Origin: Gautieria morchelliformis
Taxonomy: Eukaryota; Basidiomycota; Agaricomycetes; Gomphales; Gomphaceae
Length of the DNA: 64,000 nucleotides
Direction of reading: 5' to 3'
Assembly (NCBI GenBank): GCA_015179125.1
Contig: WHVA01000506.1
Coordinates: 1-64,000 of the forward strand
Numbering within the stretch: the first letter of the stretch is position 1; each line of letters opens with the position of its first letter. Under the pieces are notes generated by a model. The model was not told where the DNA came from, made no database searches, and saw nothing but the letters and a program-made list of their open reading frames with translations. Position numbers and translations under genes: made by a program. Of this stretch, positions 58,880-64,000 are shown piece after piece.

Positions 58880-59800
58880 AGCCCCCTCAGGTAAATATTG
58901 TTAATATTTTCGCTTTTTATCCTCTTTTGACTTCTTTTCAGCCTAGGCTGCTCCTCTCATTGCCTTCCACCTTTCTTGATGGTCATTACTGGCTCTGGTG
59001 TGGCTTTTTCCTGTAATATCTATCATTTATTCCAATAATTTTCTCTTTTTTATCCTCTTTTTGTCTTCTTTTCAGCCACCTCTCAATCTCACCTTGCCTG
59101 TCTGATATTGCTGCATCTGGTGTGTGTCTTGCTATCATGTTTTGATATTTATTAGAATCAGCTTCTCTCCATGGTATATATTGCTATTTGTTGCTATAAT
59201 TTTCGCTTTTTTAATCTCTTTTTGACTTCTTTTCAGCTTAGGTTGCTCCTCCCATTGCCTCCACCTTTCTTGGTCATCACTACTGCCTCCTGTGTGTTCT
59301 TTCCTTATCATATCTGTCATTTCTTCCACTAATTTTCGCTTTTTTATCCTCTTTTTGCCATATTTTCAGCCCAGGTTCCTCCTCTCAGTGCTCCCACCTT
59401 TCCTGTCTGCCATTGCTGCATCTGGTGTGTGTCCTGCTGTCATATTTGTGTTGTTTTGACATTTATTAGGATCAGCTTTTCTCCATGGTATTTCTTCCAA
59501 CATTTTCGCTTTTTTAACCACTTTTTGATTTCTTTTCAGCCTAAGCTGCTCCTCTTATTGCCTCCCACCTTTCTTGATCATTATCACTGCCTCTGGTCTG
59601 TGTTTTTTCTGTCATGTCTTGCAATAAAATTTCACTTTTTTCTTTTTTTTTTCTTTTTTTTTCTTTCTAGCGCAGGTTCAGAGCTCCCACCATTCCTGTG
59701 TGTCATGGCTGCAAGTGGTATGTTTCTTGCTCTCATATCTGCTTCTTTTTTGATATTTATTAGGATCAGTTTCTCTTTTTTTTAATTGTTATGTATTTGT
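58880..59800 (+). repeat. Ladder of six exon-like modules with splice-like borders (period about 295 bp, two modules per period)
   Basis: Six times an intron-like tract (attttcgcttttttatcctc..., then cttcttttcag) is followed by a GC-richer block of 44-56 nt and a donor-like G|GTGTGTG. Acceptors fall at about 58941, 59076, 59237, 59370, 59540 and 59672. Blocks 1, 3 and 5 start CCTAGGCTGCTCCTC (type A). Blocks 2, 4 and 6 are related to one another (ttgctgcatctg) and are followed by tttgatatttattaggatca (type B). The A-to-A and B-to-B spacing is 294-301 bp. A donor-like cctcag|gtaaatatt precedes the first. Similarity in the intron-like parts is as high as in the blocks, which fits segmental duplication. 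Confidence 0.75.
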
Positions 59801-59999
59801 TTTTATTTATTTTTTTATGTATATATATACTGTATATTTGTCAAAATAGATATCAAAAAATTTCTTTGACTTTGTTAAAAATTAATGACAACAGCCTCTG
59901 CTTGCAAAAGATAAGTCTATTGCTCAATTATCCATTGTAAACCCTCTGACATTTATTTATTTTCTCTGCACCTACAATAAGTTGACTTTTAGGTAGAGT
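59801..59999. other. AT-rich spacer
   Basis: A (TA)n-like stretch (atgtatatatatactgtata) and AT-rich sequence with a possible further acceptor (gacaacag, 59889-59896). No gene is seen. Confidence 0.4.
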
Positions 60000-60271
60000 T
60001 ATGCTACATATGGGGACATACTACAAACAAGGGACATGCTATGCACACTATACTTGGGTGACATGCTACACTCAGGGGACATGCTACACATGTGGGACAC
60101 ACTACAAACAAGAGACATGCTATGCATGGGGGATACGCTACACATGGGGACATGCTACACACAAGGGACATAACACATATGATATACTTGGGAGACACAC
60201 TACACATGGGGGACACTTTACACATGGGGAACATGCTACACTTGGGGGACATGCTATGCATCGTGACATGC
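60000..60271. repeat. Minisatellite GGGGACATGCTACACAT-like, left part
   Basis: About 14 variant copies of an 18-20 bp unit (ggacatgctacacatggg, ggacacactaca...) run together. The array continues at 60942-61030 beyond the solo LTR inserted in it. Confidence 0.85.
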
Positions 60272-60941
60272 TGTTACGTATCAAGATTTCCGCAAGTCGG
60301 AACTAGAAAGGACAACAGCTTCAACTTAAATGTTGCACCCCCAATGAACTATCGTCTTAAGTATTTCGGATCACGAGTCGGAAGTTGGAATGTATCAAAC
60401 TAAACAGAAGTCAGAACTTGAGTTGGAAACTGAGTCAGAAGGCGGAAGGTGGGAGGCGGAGAGACAGAGGTCTTGCAAAACTCGCTGTGCTAAGAACAGG
60501 AGATAGAGCGAAGGAAATCACGTATTGAAGGTGATTATCTGATTGCAGAATAACAAGCATACATGAGGGGCTTTTATACAAAGAGCTGAGACAACATGTA
60601 ATGGTGTAGTACTAAGCAGATTATGGAGGGAGCGGAAGTCGGATAGACATACGGGATAATTAACTAATTGGGAACAAGGGGACTACAAGGGGGGGTGCAG
60701 GGTAGGGTAGAACAATGGCTAAAGAACAAGGGGTCAGAAAGTATATCTGACATAAAGAAACAACGAGACTCCAAAGGGGCCGGACACATGTCTTGCTGTG
60801 CTGCAAGGTGAGTCCGGTGGGTCTGAGTAATAGAGTCGAAAGAACAAAGGAATAAAACAATGGGTGGAATGTCGGAATTATCGGAGGGTTGGAATGTGAG
60901 TGGAACTGAGTGTCGGAAGTCGGAAATGCATGATCATAACA
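60272..60941 (-). mobile_element. Solo LTR with 5-bp target duplication CATGC
   Basis: It reads TGTTACGTATC at the left and ends ...GATCATAACA at the right, with inverted TG/CA ends. Its reverse complement matches the LTR at 52523-53796 over start, TATA region and end. CATGC flanks it on both sides (60267-60271 and 60942-60946). No internal region is present. The minisatellite continues on both sides, which proves the insertion. The intact 5-bp duplication suggests moderate to young age. Confidence 0.92.
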
Positions 60942-61030
60942 CATGCTACGCACACTATACTTGCAGGACACACTACACACCGGGAACATGCCATACATAG
61001 GGACATGCTACCCATGTGGGGCACACAGAC
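60942..61030. repeat. Minisatellite GGGACATGCTAC-like, right part
   Basis: Continuation of the 60000-60271 array after the solo LTR, with about five more variant units. Confidence 0.75.
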
Positions 61031-61185
61031 ATGGGAGAAATGGGTGGAGACATTACCTACCCTGATGCATTACTTAGAGCTACTTTCAATTGTGATAAGA
61101 TGTGTTTTACTTATCCGAATAATTTTACTTTCCCAAGTTTTATTTACCCATGTGTTTGACCTAACCATGGGTATCCACCCTAGCA

Positions 61186-61520
61186 GTGGTCCCAGTGCTT
61201 TCACATCCAATGGGTCCCCAGCAGTCCCTACCCAGCGCTGTGCCACATCCTGGTGTGCAGCACAGGGCCATGGTAGGAATTGACTTGCGATATGCAGTAT
61301 TTTCACATGGACAGTTTTATGTTGCACTAATTGTAACAGAGTCCATGTTCTTTAGGGAAGGGAACACAACATCTAATATTGTATACAAACAGGTGCTGCT
61401 AAAGCCTGATTAAATATGTAGTTTCATTTCACCAAATAATTCTGTAATACTGTTGACTACCCCTGTGCAATGTTAACCTTACTTAACTAACCCGGTGCAA
61501 AGCACGGGTCTATTGGCTAG
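61186..61520 (+). mobile_element. Helitron 3' end (helicase C-terminus plus terminal hairpin)
   Basis: The frame ends VGIDLRYAVFSHGQFYVALI then EGNTTSNIVYKQVLL. This is the last part of a Pif1-type Helitron helicase, whose usual form is FSHGQLYVALSRV followed by NIVYKEVL. The AlaLeuIle in place of AlaLeuSerArg suggests decay. About 75 bases on, cccggtgc-aa-agcacggg forms the terminal hairpin (61491-61508), followed by tctattggCTAG ending at 61520 and a T. This is the CTRR end typical of fungal Helitrons. The 5' part of the element is not present in the window. Confidence 0.75.
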
Positions 61521-63004
61521 TCACATGTAAATTTGTAGGAAGCATTATGTAATAACAATCTCAGAAAGTTTTATTATTGAAGCTAGCTGAGAAACCCAGT
61601 TGTTGTGGTGGAAAAATTGGAGGGGGTCTATATTTATAAAATTGTGCAAAAAGGATGACATTGTGTCGGCTGCGTGAGACAGTCTCTGAGAGACTCGGGG
61701 AGATGTGCCTGAACAAACAGTATCCCCTTGATCGGACGGTCAGGTACTCGTCTATATTTGTAACATGGTCAAATCTATGAAATAAGGATGTTTTGTGTAT
61801 TTTAGGGAGTTTGCGTGGCAAAGTGAACCTAAGGCCACACCGGGTGAAGACGGTCGGTCAGTCTGCATGGGAGACACACTGCAAAATGGATTGGCCCTCA
61901 GAACGGTATCTACTTACAGGGCTTGTATTGCCTTGTTGCATTTGATGGCATAGCTCGTGAGAGCTTCGCTGGACGTAAAAAAGCCCTGAATGTGATGTGC
62001 GGTTAGTCAGGAGGTAAATTGTACATCCCAGAGTGTTCCCTACGTTATCATCATATATGAAAGTTTTCGATATTCCGCCATCTTCCAGGATTTCTGAATC
62101 GTCTTGACAGGAACAGAGTAACACGGTGCACCTAGAGTTGCACTCGCACACCCCCACAAATCCATCCCCCGAGCATGCCACTCCAGATACACTACCAATG
62201 TGACCTATATCAGACAAGCAAACATTTCATCGCTCAGTGCAGTTGGTATGATGAACGGCAATGGGGTTATTCAAGAACACATGTACTAAACACAGGTACT
62301 AATCACATCCATTTATTACAGTCAGACATGCGGTCACAATAAATTTTATTGCCTGTGGAGGTGAGTTTTGACAAGTACGGCAAGGAACAGCGATGGGTTT
62401 AAGTTGTGGACACGTTGAGGGTGTCAGCAGACGGTGGATCACTGTTTGGCTGCGAGAGTCTCAGCCGAGTCTCCGTGAGACAGTCTCGCGCAATGGACCC
62501 AATTCTCTGGCAAAAAGCACGATGCGTGTTGGAGTCCAGACTTGACTGCAAACGGCTGTAACACCCAGTAGTTCCCTTGTCGAAGGCAAGGGCTTCTAAC
62601 CCTGGGAGATACTATGCCTGAGTAGGAAATGGATCAGTGCAGGATATGGATAAAGTGTCTTAAAATATATACCTCAGCCATTTTGGGTCAGTTTTGTAGC
62701 TAGAGTTACAAGTTATACACAGTATTTTATCCATGCAAATTAATGAGTAACAGGAAGAAGAAGTCTAAGTGCTGGAAGCTGCCTAATGTGTTTCCAAGCA
62801 TTGTTAACACCCCCAGGGGCTCAAATGTGTGGGTTTAATTGCAAAATTTCACTCAGATTACACTATACTCTTATAATATGGATTTCCTCCCATGCTGGCA
62901 AAGCAAGGAGCTCTGGTTCTTTGTTTCTTCTGTCACGATCTCTTAGACAGCTTTTGTGTGACAACACGCTTTTGATCTCCGATTGAATCCAAACCTTTGA
63001 CATT
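61521..63004. other. Gene-poor stretch with one Cys-rich reverse ORF
   Basis: A reverse ORF (61858-62217, 119 codons) reads GVACSGDGFVGVCECNSRCT then VLLCSCQDDSEILEDGG. It has no signal peptide, family or splice support, so it is probably a relic. The rest is AT-rich. Two similar words, gtgagacagtctctgagaga (61675) and ccgtgagacagtctcgcg (62484), hint at a decayed repeat pair. Confidence 0.3.
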
Positions 63005-63295
63005 TTGCTCCACATGTCAGTCGCGGAATGCCCGAAGTCGCCTGTTAAACAGGTGACTTTGGAGAAGGAGGAGCGCATCCAAAAAGCCCTGGGGATGGTC
63101 AGGTCAGGTATCCAAGTCTCTTTGCATGGTGTTGCTCAAAAATGCAACATTGCATACTTGACCCTGCGAAATCGACTGCATGGATCGAAGCCTCACAAGC
63201 TGGCACACTCTGAACAGCAGCACCTCAGTCTGGAGCAGCAAAATGTCCTGATGGCATGGTGCAAGTACCAAGCTAACATGGCTATGTGTAAATAA
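63005..63295 (+). pseudogene. N-terminal HTH fragment of a pogo/Fot1-type transposase
   Basis: The frame reads EKEERIQKALGMVRSGIQVS then LHGVAQKCNIAYLTLRNRLH and a second segment beginning LAHSEQQHLSLEQQNVLMAW. The first is the psq-type helix-turn-helix and the second the start of the CENP-B-like DNA-binding domain. It stops after about 95 codons, with no DDE core. The likely start is MSVAECPKSP at 63014. It could be a truncated element or a short DNA-binding protein derived from one. Confidence 0.6.
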
Positions 63296-63299
63296 CCTG

Positions 63300-64000
63300 T
63301 GTATCTACATGTACAATAGTTATTACATAATCCCAGTGGGCCCCTTAGGGACCCACTGTATAGTTTATGCGTGGGAACCGGCCAGCGGTCCCCATCACAT
63401 CTTACTCTTACCTGTCACTACGTAGCATTCAGAATACCACTCTTTGGTCAAGTTCTGTAGTGCCCTTGTGATACAAGGTTCTAAGATCGACACCCTTTAC
63501 ACCTTTTTGAACTATCCTGCGGTTGATCGCCACGCGACCAACCGATAGTGGATTCGAAGCAATCTTGAAAAAGATCGCTGCGTCAACAACTAAACATCGT
63601 TGAGACCTCCAGTAGACCTTCTACTGTCGGCTGCGAGCATGATGATTCCATGCAGTTGAAGACGGACACGAGTGACGAGCTTGAGGTCCACGCCCCAGGC
63701 GCAGCCCAGTGACACGACGGCTGATGCTACCCTGGACCAAGAGTCCAGGACGATAGAAGATGGAGAGATCGTAGATCTCACTACCCTCGTTCCCCCAGTA
63801 GAAGACGAGGAAAACCCCGACCACATCTCGTCGAGCATGGCTGAGGAAGAGATGATGCCGGGCAACGAGCCGGCCCTGCCCCCCCATTCCTCTCTGCCCA
63901 GAGATAAAGGAAAGGGCAGAGAGGTCTTGCCGTCGTCAGACGGCGGGGCAACAACGTCGAGGCGGGCACAAAGCCACGACTCGAACTGACGCTCACGAAG
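63300..64000 (+). mobile_element. Start of a Ty3/gypsy-like element (leader and gag N-terminus), cut by the window edge
   Basis: After 63600 forward frames read a Thr/Ser/Glu-rich stretch with RTIEDGEIVDLTTLVPPVED and LPRDKGKGREVLPSSDGGAT, which resembles the disordered start of mushroom Ty3-type gag proteins. The preceding 300 bases contain no ORF and may be LTR or leader. It is incomplete and somewhat broken. Family assignment is tentative. Confidence 0.4.
63334..63358. repeat. Perfect hairpin CAGTGGG/CCCACTG
   Basis: 7-bp arms surround a loop that itself contains CCCCTTAGGG. It lies just before the presumed LTR or leader of the last retroelement. Confidence 0.7.

Overview
The window comes from a filamentous basidiomycete, most likely an Agaricomycete. 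Protein genes carry many short GT-AG introns (about 45-65 bp). The region also holds families typical of mushroom-forming fungi: FunK1-type kinases, DUF6534-like membrane proteins, a KDZ transposase with a CxC2-type cysteine cluster, and Helitron, DIRS and Ty3/gypsy debris. There are no bacterial operons and no CRISPR array.

Layout. 1-5.3 kb is accessory: a Ty3/gypsy gag relic, a palindrome with arms of about 1 kb enclosing a kinase relic, and fragments of a six-hairpin glycosidase and a DUF6534-like protein. 5.9-23.3 kb is a compact conserved block. It holds a DUF1348/NTF2-like protein, a TTC1-type TPR protein, a disordered protein of unknown role, a large alpha/beta-hydrolase, saccharopine dehydrogenase (LYS1), the initiator tRNA-Met, a 1613-residue single-pass membrane protein and a Rac GTPase. 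Exon models for all seven multi-exon genes there, and for the two-exon disordered protein, close in frame. From about 24 kb the sequence becomes accessory again: a DUF6534-like relic, a 421-aa protein with a possible PD-(D/E)XK-like motif, and a group of lineage-specific genes (537 aa; an unresolved gene; 122 aa with two SUMO-interaction-like motifs). A Baeyer-Villiger monooxygenase pseudogene follows, then a KDZ transposase gene with an uninterrupted seven-exon model and a decayed VPS10/sortilin gene.

42-54 kb is a nest of transposons: a TA-flanked terminal-inverted-repeat element containing a DIRS-type retrotransposon, Ty3/gypsy fragments in both orientations and an LTR carrying an 18-bp minisatellite. 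55-58.3 kb has an uninterrupted Tc1/mariner transposase gene and a FunK1 kinase gene, tail to tail. 58.6-64 kb is repeat-rich: a 20-bp minisatellite, a ladder of six exon-like modules with splice-like borders, a second minisatellite split by a solo LTR with a 5-bp target duplication, a Helitron 3' end, a pogo-like DNA-binding fragment and the start of another Ty3-like element.

The most unusual structures are the exon-intron ladder (58.9-59.8 kb), the palindrome around a kinase relic, and the KDZ transposase with its lineage-specific neighbours. All gene models were made by hand translation and splice reasoning. No database search was run, so family names rest on recognised motifs.
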